Of a stretch of DNA of 8,568 nt, positions 1 through 6,120 are shown piece after piece. Under the pieces are notes generated by a model, which saw only the letters and a list, made by a program, of their open reading frames with translations, searched no databases and was not told the origin of the DNA. The DNA comes from Verrucomicrobiales bacterium. Its GTDB lineage: Bacteria > Verrucomicrobiota > Verrucomicrobiia > Verrucomicrobiales > SLCJ01. The stretch lies in assembly GCA_007125835.1 (NCBI GenBank), contig SLCJ01000247.1, positions 1-8,568 of the forward strand, given 5' to 3'. The number at the start of each line of letters is the position of its first letter. Position 1 is the stretch's first letter. A program made the position numbers and the translations under genes.

Positions 1-1
1 G

Positions 2-1168
2 TGGGAGGCGAAGCTCGCCGGGTGGCGCGATGAGAACGAGCCCTGGGATGTCGAGCCGGATGAATGGGAGCAGGACGACGAGCACGACCATGAGGTGGTG
101 ATGGCGTGGGAGCAGGATCACGACGACAAACCGGAGGCGGGACGAAAAAGCAGGAATAAATCGAAACGAGGTGATGGCAGTCGACGTCGGCGTCGGCGTC
201 GCAAGGCGGCGGTTGAAATCGAATGGGAGAGCGCGGCCGCTGCCGCCCTGCGCAAAAAGCGGGCGCGGGAGCTGCGTCGAAGCGGGCTTGGCAAGATGGC
301 TGCGGTGGTCACAGTGTTGGGTGGACTCGGCCTGTTTGGGCTCTCCGTGTTTCATGCTTCGCCGCGGACGGGTCCAGAGGCGCTGCCCGGTGCCTTGAGG
401 GCGGGTTTGGGCGATGGCAGCATCGCCCGCCTTTTTGACGGCGGGCCGCCGAGCCGCGAACTGCTGCTGCGCCGGACATCGGAGATTCTTGAGCACGTGC
501 GCCCGGTGCTGGTTGAATTTCTCAACGCAACAAATGTGGAGGAGCGCCTCGAACTTGTTCGCGATCGCGAACGGGTCGAACCATTGATGCGCGCATACTA
601 CGAGCGGCACGGCGACGGGCCGATTGGCTTCCGCCAGATCGCGCCGGGAGGCACGCTTGCCTTTCGAGACAGCCTGGCGGTGGTCGAGGTGATCATGGAG
701 GACTGGAGTCAGCGGCAGATCGCCTTCGATCTGGGCTCCGATCCCCCGCCTGTGGATTGGGAAAGTTTTGTCGGCTATTCCGACATGTTGATTGACGAGT
801 TGCGCGAGCACCAACCGTCCGAGCCGCAGCTGCTGCGGGCATTGGTGCAATGGCTCAATCCGGGATTTTATGCTTTCGATTTTTCGGATGAGGCGGCTCT
901 GGACAGCTACGTGATTTCAGATCCCGAAACGGGCGAATATCTCTACGGCTACACAGTGCGCCTTGAGCCGGTGGCCACGCGGCTTCGCGAGCTGAGCGCG
1001 TCTTCCAGCGCGCGGCCTTTCCTCGCAGTTTTGAAGGTGCGGTTTCCGGAGGACGCCCGGACCGACAACCAAGTATGGATTGACGAAGTGCTGGCCGAGG
1101 GCTGGGTGCTCGCAGAAGAGAACGGCGGAGAGTTGCGGCAACCCGAAGCATCGGAGGAGCAGCCCTAG
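2..1168 (+). CDS. Membrane-anchored hypothetical protein, 5'-truncated by the window edge
   Basis: The frame ending in TAG at 1166-1168 is open to the left edge. The first start codon inside the window is GTG at 95, but the 31 codons before it are GC-rich, mostly Asp, Glu and Trp, and continue the same composition, so the real start is probably outside; 388 residues are visible. Architecture from visible residue 1: an acidic segment with repeated WE/WD (residues 1-42), a very basic segment with seven consecutive Arg (61-67), an Ala/Arg-rich stretch, one predicted membrane helix (about 100-119), then a soluble domain of about 265 residues. That domain has no signal for an enzyme I recognise. 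Its pattern (FLNAT, a region around VDWESFVGYSDM, and LYGY near the end) recalls a verrucomicrobial hypothetical family, from memory only. The charge distribution suggests that the N-terminus is cytoplasmic and the C-terminal domain periplasmic. Function unknown. It converges on the dehydrogenase gene. Confidence 0.8.
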   Translation, partial: WEAKLAGWRDENEPWDVEPDEWEQDDEHDHEVVMAWEQDHDDKPEAGRKSRNKSKRGDGSRRRRRRRKAAVEIEWESAAAAALRKKRARELRRSGLGKMAAVVTVLGGLGLFGLSVFHASPRTGPEALPGALRAGLGDGSIARLFDGGPPSRELLLRRTSEILEHVRPVLVEFLNATNVEERLELVRDRERVEPLMRAYYERHGDGPIGFRQIAPGGTLAFRDSLAVVEVIMEDWSQRQIAFDLGSDPPPVDWESFVGYSDMLIDELREHQPSEPQLLRALVQWLNPGFYAFDFSDEAALDSYVISDPETGEYLYGYTVRLEPVATRLRELSASSSARPFLAVLKVRFPEDARTDNQVWIDEVLAEGWVLAEENGGELRQPEASEEQP

Positions 1169-1196
1169 GTGCTGGGTCCTAGGTCCTAGGCCGTGG
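1162..1196. repeat. Degenerate heptamer tandem repeats between convergent genes
   Basis: Five consecutive 7-base units can be read: GCCCTAG, GTGCTGG, GTCCTAG, GTCCTAG, GCCGTGG. The third and fourth are identical, the others are variants. The first unit contains the TAG stop of the hypothetical gene. The unit contains most of the palindrome CCTAGG (1164-1169, 1178-1183, 1185-1190), so the array can also fold: GCCCTAGG at 1162-1169 pairs with CCTAGGCC at 1185-1192 except at one position. No T-tract follows, so a terminator role is uncertain. Confidence 0.55.
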
Positions 1197-1200
1197 ACGC

Positions 1201-2205
1201 CTATGCCACGAGGACGGCGCGGTAACGGATCCGATTAGACCGCACCTTTTCCAAGGCCTCGTCGGCTTTGCACATGGGAAAGGTTTCGACGACCGGCGCG
1301 ACGCCGAAGCGGTCCGCATCGCGAAGCATGGAAGTGATCATGGATCGGCCGCCGATAGGGCTGGCCATGATGCGGCGCCGTTTCACCAAAAGAGGGAAAA
1401 GATCAATCGAGAGAGGCTTGTCGGGCACGCCGACAAAGCAGAGTGTGCCGTCGCTAGCGAGCAGGTTGACGAATGCGGAGGTGGCGATGCTTGCCGGCGC
1501 GGTAGAGAGGATGATGTCGCAGGGTTTGCCCGGAGGTCGATCAAATTCGCCGTCTCGGTGGACGACCGCTTCATGAGCCCCAAGGTCAACGGCGAATTTC
1601 GCCTTGTCTTCACTCGTAGTGAAGGCCACCACCTCGTTTCCCAACGCACGGGCGAATGCCACGGCAAGATGGCCAAGGCCGCCAATGCCAATCACCCCGA
1701 TCCGCTGGCCGCCACGCATCCCGGCCGAGCGCAGACCGCCATACACCGTGATGCCGGCACAAAGCAGGGGGCCCGCCGAGACAGAAGGGATTCCCTCAGG
1801 CAGCGGAAAAGCAAAACGACCATCCGCCACCAGATGGCTGGCGAAACCGCCATAGCCGTGGGTGATGGTGCCTTGCGAGGCATCGCACAAGTTTTCATTA
1901 CCACCGAGGCAGTCCGCACACTGGAGACAGGCCCCGCGCTGCCAGCCGAAACCGACCCGGTCGCCGGAGCGCAGGTGGGTAATCGCACGACCCGTCTCCT
2001 CGACGATGCCGACCACTTCGTGACCGGGGACCAGCGGGTAGTTGCTCATGCCCCAGTCGTTGTCGATCATGTGGATGTCCGAGTGGCAGATACCGCAGTG
2101 AGTGACTCGGATCACCACGTCGTGCTCGCCGTCGGGATTGACATCCATTTCGGAAAAACTCAGGCCAGAGCGAGCCGAGGGGGCGGTGAGGGCGCGTATT
2201 TTCAT
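1201..2205 (-). CDS. Zinc-dependent NADP-type alcohol/cinnamyl alcohol dehydrogenase-like oxidoreductase (CAD/YahK type)
   Basis: A 334-residue cytoplasmic medium-chain dehydrogenase, the usual length of the family, which interconverts aldehydes and alcohols using NAD(P)H. The GroES-like catalytic half contains CGICHSD (residues 37-43; catalytic zinc ligand C40), GHE (61-63; ligands H62 and E63) and C149 in GPLLCAGITVY. The structural zinc site is complete: C93, C96, C99, C107. The Rossmann half has GIGGLG (173-178), followed by VVAFTTSEDK, a Ser/Thr-Lys pattern that in CAD-type enzymes favours NADP(H). The C-terminal KRRRIMASPIGG region matches the same subfamily (YahK, AdhA, plant CAD). The substrate cannot be deduced. 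ATG at 2205 is chosen because MKIRALTAP opens the conserved domain; the 50 codons of open frame before it (to 2355) encode a Pro/Ser/Arg-rich stretch unlike the family. No Shine-Dalgarno is present; the leader is pyrimidine-rich. It diverges from the MFS gene. Confidence 0.95.
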   Translation of the reverse strand: MKIRALTAPSARSGLSFSEMDVNPDGEHDVVIRVTHCGICHSDIHMIDNDWGMSNYPLVPGHEVVGIVEETGRAITHLRSGDRVGFGWQRGACLQCADCLGGNENLCDASQGTITHGYGGFASHLVADGRFAFPLPEGIPSVSAGPLLCAGITVYGGLRSAGMRGGQRIGVIGIGGLGHLAVAFARALGNEVVAFTTSEDKAKFAVDLGAHEAVVHRDGEFDRPPGKPCDIILSTAPASIATSAFVNLLASDGTLCFVGVPDKPLSIDLFPLLVKRRRIMASPIGGRSMITSMLRDADRFGVAPVVETFPMCKADEALEKVRSNRIRYRAVLVA

Positions 2206-2280
2206 GGGAGGGAGGGTGGATCGGAGGATGGGAAGAGGCGACGGAAAAGAGAGCGAATGTGAGAGATCGGGAGGAGCAGA
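2206..2280. other. Purine-rich strand with clustered G-runs at the dehydrogenase start
   Basis: The + strand from the dehydrogenase start codon outward is almost entirely purines, beginning with GGGAGGGAGGGTGG (the first G lies at the start-codon edge) and continuing with GG/GGA runs to about 2280. The dehydrogenase mRNA leader is therefore a C/T-rich tract without a Shine-Dalgarno sequence. Three GGG runs separated by single bases plus nearby GG pairs could form a G-quadruplex on the + strand, but a fourth GGG run at short distance is missing. The rest of the divergent region, 2281-2443, holds a CCGCCGGCGG palindrome at 2371-2380 and the promoter candidate described separately. Confidence 0.35.
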
Positions 2281-2407
2281 ACTGCGCGGAAAGGCGAAAA
2301 CATGGCCTACCCGAGCACTGCAAGGTGCCCGGCACGGCATCCATCCGCCACCCATTCAGAACGGTGCCAGCCGCCGGCGGGAAACGGAAAAAGATGGTTC
2401 GGTGGTG

Positions 2408-2436
2408 TTGCTCTTTGCGTCACCCAGCTCTATTTT
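2408..2436 (+). promoter_or_regulatory. Candidate sigma70 promoter of the MFS gene
   Basis: TTGCTC at 2408-2413 (-35) and TATTTT at 2431-2436 (-10) are separated by exactly 17 bases, in a locally AT-richer patch of an otherwise GC-rich region. Transcription would start at about 2443, so the mRNA would begin at or next to the ATG at 2444 with practically no leader. This fits the absence of a Shine-Dalgarno sequence before that ATG, but the hexamer matches are moderate. Confidence 0.3.
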
Positions 2437-2443
2437 TCCGGGA

Positions 2444-3742
2444 ATGCCACTCCCTTTCTCCTGGCTGCTCCGCTACCGCAATCTCCCGCGGGCGGTTTTC
2501 ATGTTCATTGCCGGGCATTTCCTGATCAATTTGATTAACACGGCTCAGTTTCTGCTCCTTAATTTGTTTCTCAAGGAGCAGGGGATGGATGATCCCGAGA
2601 TCGCCTCGCTTGTGTCGAAACGCTTCATTGCCACCTTCCTGCTGGCGGTGCCCGCCGGGCTCTGGCTGCGCGGACGTCCGCTCAAGCGTCCGCTCGTCAT
2701 TGCCGCCGTGCTGTTTCCTGTGATGGCGCTGGCGGGACTGGAAGCGGCGCGGATGGGCCACATCGGTGCCGCCGCCCTGTGCTTTTTCGTAATGGGCTTT
2801 GGTGGGTTGCTGGCGAGCGTGGCAGGCCTGCCCATGGTGCTGCGCCTCGCCCCGGAGAACCGGGCCAGCGAGGCCCTCAGCCTGCTTTTCGCCACCTGGG
2901 CTGCCGCCGGCATCCTCGGAGGCGCGCTCGCCTGGGGACTCCAGTGGCTCGGCAGTGTCGATCTTGGGTTTGCGGTGGTGCAGCTCGACGTGCATGCCAC
3001 TCTCTTTCTTCTGACGACCCTCGGTCTCGGGGCTCCCTTTCTCTTTGCCAGGGTGCCGGACGCGCCCTCGCGCGGCGACAGGCCACGGCGCTCGTGGTTT
3101 CACGTACATCGCGACGACGCGCCGCTGCTGCTCAAGGTGCTTGTCCCATCGGTCTGCATCGCCACAGGAGCCGGCCTGAGCATTCAGTTCCTCAACCTGT
3201 TTTTCAGCCATGTTTTCGGAATGTCGGCGGCGGCCTATGCGGCGTGGGGCACAGTAAGCCAGGTCCTGGTGCTGATCGCCGGCCTGTTGGTGCCCGCGGT
3301 GAAACGGCGCTTCGGCTGGCGGGGTGCGATCCTCGGAGTGCAGGGGATCGCGGTGGTGCTACTGGCCCTGATGGGATTGACCGAACTCTGGCAACAGGCC
3401 TTGTGGGCGTTCCCAGTAGCGGTATTCCTATTCATCGTGCGCCAGCCGCTGATGAGCATGGGCGGACCCTCCACCAGCGAACTGACCATGACCTACGTGG
3501 GTCCTCAGAACCACGAGCTGGTCAGTGCCTGTCAGGGCGCCGTCTGGAGCGGATCCTGGTGGCTGGCTGCGGTCATATTCGAGCAGCTGCGCGGGGCGGG
3601 AGTGTCCTACTGGCAGATTTTCCTCATCACCTCCGCACTCTATTTGCTCGGTATGGCCGCCTACTACAAATTGATTCGCGAACTCGAGGCGCGCGGCCAG
3701 AGCGGTAGGGAAATCAGCAGTCCCGAGACGGCGGCGGAGTAA
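2444..3742 (+). CDS. MFS-type transporter, substrate unknown
   Basis: A 432-residue inner-membrane protein with about twelve hydrophobic segments, the usual size and topology of the major facilitator superfamily. The N-terminal six segments (roughly residues 17-43, 55-75, 82-100, 106-130, 143-165 and 180-203) are separated from the C-terminal six (about 227-410) by a basic cytoplasmic loop, GDRPRRSWFHVHRDD (211-225). The loop between segments 2 and 3 is RGRPLKRP, the basic position typical of MFS proteins. No substrate-specific signature is recognisable, and the neighbours do not suggest a substrate. ATG at 2444 (MPLPFSWLLRYRN) is chosen because it just precedes the first membrane segment. 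The frame is open upstream to 2102 but that stretch is antisense to the dehydrogenase and hydrophilic. The gene ends with TAA inside the last codons of the convergent xseA gene, a 29-base tail-to-tail overlap. Confidence 0.85.
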   Translation: MPLPFSWLLRYRNLPRAVFMFIAGHFLINLINTAQFLLLNLFLKEQGMDDPEIASLVSKRFIATFLLAVPAGLWLRGRPLKRPLVIAAVLFPVMALAGLEAARMGHIGAAALCFFVMGFGGLLASVAGLPMVLRLAPENRASEALSLLFATWAAAGILGGALAWGLQWLGSVDLGFAVVQLDVHATLFLLTTLGLGAPFLFARVPDAPSRGDRPRRSWFHVHRDDAPLLLKVLVPSVCIATGAGLSIQFLNLFFSHVFGMSAAAYAAWGTVSQVLVLIAGLLVPAVKRRFGWRGAILGVQGIAVVLLALMGLTELWQQALWAFPVAVFLFIVRQPLMSMGGPSTSELTMTYVGPQNHELVSACQGAVWSGSWWLAAVIFEQLRGAGVSYWQIFLITSALYLLGMAAYYKLIRELEARGQSGREISSPETAAE

Positions 3743-5075
3743 CACTGCTGTGAAGTTTCCCCCCTGCCAGGTGGGTGAGGATCGGCTGGCCGGGCGAAAC
3801 GGCCTCCGGATCCCGGAGAGGCGTGCCGTCAGGGCCCATGGTCATCGAAAATCCACGACGAAGCACAGCGGCGGGAGAGAGGGAGTCGAGGAGTGCTGCC
3901 GTTGCCTCCAGACGCTCCCCCTCCATCGCTAGCCGTGCGGTTGTTTTTTCGTGCAGCCGACGCGCGGACTCAGCCACCCGCTGTCGGGTGGATTCTATGA
4001 GACGTGTGGGCTCGTGCAACGAGAGGACAGCAAAGGCCTGACGCAGCCGGGCCCCGGCGCGCTCGACACGGACGCCCGGAGCCTTAGCCAGGCGCCACGA
4101 GGCATTGTCCAACTGCTGCTCGGCCTGGCGGAGAATATGTCTGGTGGGGCGCTCCAGGGAACCGGCACCGCGCAGCGAGAGAACACGCACACACGATTCC
4201 AGGCGCATCTGCGCCTCGCGCTTCATTTTCATGCCCAAGCGGTCGATGCGCTGGCGGATCTCGACGGCGTCGGGCACCGCCAACTCGGCGGCGGCGCTCG
4301 GCGTGGGGGCGCGGAGGTCGGCGACGAAGTCGGCGATGGTGAAATCGATCTCATGACCGACAGCGGAAATCAGCGGAATCGGGCAGGCGGCGATCGCCCG
4401 CGCCAGCCGCTCCTCATTGAATGCCCAGAGGTCCTCAATGCTGCCGCCCCCGCGACCCACGATCAGAAGATCGAATGCAGGGAGGCTCCGTCCCGACTCC
4501 CGGCCAAGGGTTTCCAGCATCCCGGCGATCGCATCCCCCGAGCCTTTGCCCTGAACCGGCACCGGTGCCAGGATCAGACGAACCCAAGGGGCCCGCCGCC
4601 CCAGCACATTGAGCATATCTTGGAGGGCAGCCCCGGTCGGCGAGGTCACGATGCCGATCACTCTGGGAAATTCGGGTAGGCTGCGCTTGCGGGAGGCCTC
4701 AAACAATCCCTCGGACTCCAGTTTTCGCTTCAGCTCCTCGAAACGACGCCGCAACTCGCCCTCGCCCTGTTCCTCGATGGTCGCGACAATAAGTTGATAA
4801 CGTCCGTGGGGTTCGTAGACGGAGACTTCTCCCCGGATGCGGACCTGCATGCCCTCGCGCAGTTTCACGCGCGCCCGCGCCGCAGTCGAGCGGAACATCA
4901 CGGCCGGAACCTGGGAGCGGTCGTCCTTCAGCGTGAAATAGACGTGCCCGCTGCGGTTGGGACGCAGGGTGCTTACCTCTCCTTCAATCCACACTTCGCC
5001 GACCTGGATTTCCAGCAATGTGCGGATGCGGCGGTTGAGCTGGCTGACGGTAAGAGTCTCGGCGGCTAATGGCAT
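3714..5075 (-). CDS. xseA: Exodeoxyribonuclease VII large subunit
   Basis: Large subunit of exonuclease VII, which together with several copies of XseB degrades single-stranded DNA in both directions into acid-soluble oligonucleotides in DNA repair. The protein has 453 residues, close to the E. coli enzyme (456). An N-terminal OB-fold (about 7-105; VWIEGEVSTLRPNRSGHVYF) binds DNA. The catalytic domain follows, with VIGIVTSPTGAALQDML (139-155), DLLIVGRGGGSIEDLWAFN (202-220) and PLISAVGHEIDFTIADFVAD (234-253) then LRAPTPSAAAEL (254-265). A long helical, Arg/Glu-rich coiled-coil region (about 270-400) is where XseB binds in the characterised enzyme. All conserved blocks appear intact. It lies 24 bases downstream of trpA on the same strand, so it is probably co-transcribed. 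No xseB is seen in the window. No Shine-Dalgarno before the ATG. Its last nine codons and stop overlap the end of the MFS gene. Confidence 0.97.
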   Translation of the reverse strand: MPLAAETLTVSQLNRRIRTLLEIQVGEVWIEGEVSTLRPNRSGHVYFTLKDDRSQVPAVMFRSTAARARVKLREGMQVRIRGEVSVYEPHGRYQLIVATIEEQGEGELRRRFEELKRKLESEGLFEASRKRSLPEFPRVIGIVTSPTGAALQDMLNVLGRRAPWVRLILAPVPVQGKGSGDAIAGMLETLGRESGRSLPAFDLLIVGRGGGSIEDLWAFNEERLARAIAACPIPLISAVGHEIDFTIADFVADLRAPTPSAAAELAVPDAVEIRQRIDRLGMKMKREAQMRLESCVRVLSLRGAGSLERPTRHILRQAEQQLDNASWRLAKAPGVRVERAGARLRQAFAVLSLHEPTRLIESTRQRVAESARRLHEKTTARLAMEGERLEATAALLDSLSPAAVLRRGFSMTMGPDGTPLRDPEAVSPGQPILTHLAGGKLHSSVTPPPSRDC

Positions 5076-5078
5076 GGT

Positions 5079-5103
5079 GCAGGGTCAGCGGGGGCAGGGT
5101 CAG
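5079..5103. repeat. Short direct repeat in the trpA-xseA junction
   Basis: GCAGGGTCAG occurs at 5079-5088 and again at 5094-5103, 15 bases apart. The second copy includes the trpA stop codon (TCA on this strand at 5100-5102), the first sits 4 bases before the xseA start codon. A local duplication that enlarged the intergenic spacer is the simplest reading; no regulatory role is evident. Confidence 0.5.
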
Positions 5104-5906
5104 GCGCGGGCCTCGTGTGCGGCCCGGACCAAGGGAGCCGCGAAATCATGCAGCCGCTTTGGCATGTCCTTCTCAGCGCGATGCTTTTCCACAAGCCGGA
5201 CCAAGGCGGAGCCCACAACCACCCCGTCGGCGGCTCGCGCTACGGCTGCCGCCTGCTCTTCCTTATGTATGCCAAAACCAACACACACCGGCACATCGGT
5301 GTGCTGTTTCACCAAAGCGACCTGATCGCCGATGTTGTCCGCAAGGGCATCCTGGACCCCGGTCACGCCTTCCCGAGAAACGAGATAAATGAAGCCCTCG
5401 GCACCGGAAACCACCAGAGGAAGCCTCTCCTGCGGGGTGGTGGGGGCTACCAGCCGAATCTGCTGCAACCCCTCGTGCCGGGCAAGCTCCGCGTTGCGCG
5501 CGGCCTCGTCAGGGGGCAGGTCGAGAGCAAGAATCGCATCTGCTCCGGCAGCGGCGGCGTCGCGGTGGAACCGCTCGAAGCCGTAGGTATACACCGGATT
5601 CAAATACGTGAAAAGCACCAGCGGAATCTCCGAACGTCGCCGGATCGCCTCGATCATACGCAGCACACCGGCGGTGGTCGCTCCTGCCTTCAGCGCGCGG
5701 TCGGCCGCCATCTGGTTCACCACACCATCGGCCAGGGGGTCGGAAAACGGCAACCCAAGCTCGATAATGTTGGCTCCGGCCGCCTCCAAGGCGGCCACCA
5801 ACTCAGGTGTCGCCTCCAGAGTGGGATCACCGGCACAAAGATACGCCACAAAAGCGGCACGATTTTCCCCGGCCAGGCGGGAGAATGTGGAATCAATTCG
5901 GCTCAT
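5100..5906 (-). CDS. trpA: Tryptophan synthase alpha chain
   Basis: A 268-residue cytoplasmic TIM-barrel protein that cleaves indole-3-glycerol phosphate to indole and glyceraldehyde 3-phosphate and channels indole to the TrpB subunit in the last step of tryptophan synthesis. The active-site acid/base residues are at the same positions as in Salmonella and E. coli: E49 in ANIIELGLPFSDPLADG and D60 at its end. Other conserved blocks are FVAYLCAGDPT (19-29), VLFTYLNPVYTYG, DLPPDEA, IRLVAPTTPQERL, GFIYLVSREGVTG and VCVGFGIHKEEQA, plus a phosphate-binding GVVVGSALV near the C-terminus. ATG at 5906 is chosen: MSRIDSTF aligns with the family start, whereas the GTG at 5942 would add twelve non-conserved residues. 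No Shine-Dalgarno is visible. xseA follows after 24 bases. Neither trpB nor trpF is beside it here; upstream lies a divergent transposase gene, so trpA is separated from other trp genes on that side. Confidence 0.97.
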   Translation of the reverse strand: MSRIDSTFSRLAGENRAAFVAYLCAGDPTLEATPELVAALEAAGANIIELGLPFSDPLADGVVNQMAADRALKAGATTAGVLRMIEAIRRRSEIPLVLFTYLNPVYTYGFERFHRDAAAAGADAILALDLPPDEAARNAELARHEGLQQIRLVAPTTPQERLPLVVSGAEGFIYLVSREGVTGVQDALADNIGDQVALVKQHTDVPVCVGFGIHKEEQAAAVARAADGVVVGSALVRLVEKHRAEKDMPKRLHDFAAPLVRAAHEARA

Positions 5907-5963
5907 AGACACAAAAACAGCTGCACAACCCGAAACATCCACGCAATTTCCCGCCCGACAAGC

Positions 5964-5989
5964 CCAGATTCCCTGAAATCAGGCTCTGG
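5964..5989 (-). promoter_or_regulatory. Imperfect hairpin in the trpA upstream region
   Basis: Two nested perfect 5-base arms, CCAGA/TCTGG and CCTGA/TCAGG, are separated by a 3-base bulge on one side and one base on the other, with a tight central loop. It lies about 58 bases upstream of the trpA ATG. No T-tract follows on the trpA-coding strand and I see no Trp-codon leader peptide, so classical attenuation is not supported. It could be a leader structure, an operator-like dyad, or a palindrome associated with the neighbouring REP-type transposase. Confidence 0.35.
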
Positions 5990-6085
5990 CCTTAAACTTT
6001 ACTTTCGAAGAAACACAAAAATTAATCCCCGAGCAAAATTTTTGGTTTCAAAAAATTAAAATTTTTGCTGCGGGCTATATTTTAG
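5990..6085. other. AT-rich intergenic island between trpA and the transposase
   Basis: This stretch stands out in a GC-rich window: 6001-6060 has 16 G/C of 60 bases (27%). It contains A- and T-tracts and an imperfect dyad, GCAAAATTTTT (6033-6043) against AAAATTTTTGC (6058-6068), matching at 10 of 11 positions around an A/T-rich loop. As the only gap between two divergent genes it should carry promoters for both. A TATATT at 6076-6081 is a possible -10 element, but no good -35 lies at the correct distance. Confidence 0.5.
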
Positions 6086-6086
6086 G

Positions 6087-6115
6087 TTGCGGGATGGGTT
6101 GGACTGTGGTATTAT
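6087..6115 (+). promoter_or_regulatory. Candidate sigma70 promoter of the transposase gene
   Basis: TTGCGG at 6087-6092 (-35, three of six consensus positions) and TATTAT at 6110-6115 (-10, five of six) are 17 bases apart. Transcription would start at about 6121-6123, at the proposed ATG, giving an essentially leaderless mRNA. The alternative is TATATT at 6076-6081 with an unclear -35, which would go with the earlier ATG at 6094. Confidence 0.3.
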
Positions 6116-6120
6116 GGGGT

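Noticed and set aside
2206..2355. N-terminal extension of the dehydrogenase to base 2355
   Set aside because: The 50 added residues are Pro/Ser/Arg-rich and non-family-like; MKIRALTAP at 2205 begins the conserved domain.
2371..2380. CCGCCGGCGG palindrome as an operator
   Set aside because: Perfect but short and purely G/C; such palindromes are common by chance in a GC-rich genome and no second half-site is seen.
2102..2443. N-terminal extension of the MFS frame upstream of ATG 2444
   Set aside because: It is hydrophilic, runs antisense into the dehydrogenase gene, and lies before the natural start of the first membrane segment.
3804..3818. CTCCGG/CCGGAG hairpin as a terminator for the MFS gene
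   Set aside because: It lies inside the xseA coding sequence, more than 60 bases past the MFS stop, and has no T-tract.
5907..5942. GTG start at 5942 for trpA
   Set aside because: It adds twelve residues not seen in the family; starting at 5906 puts E49 and D60 at their canonical numbers.
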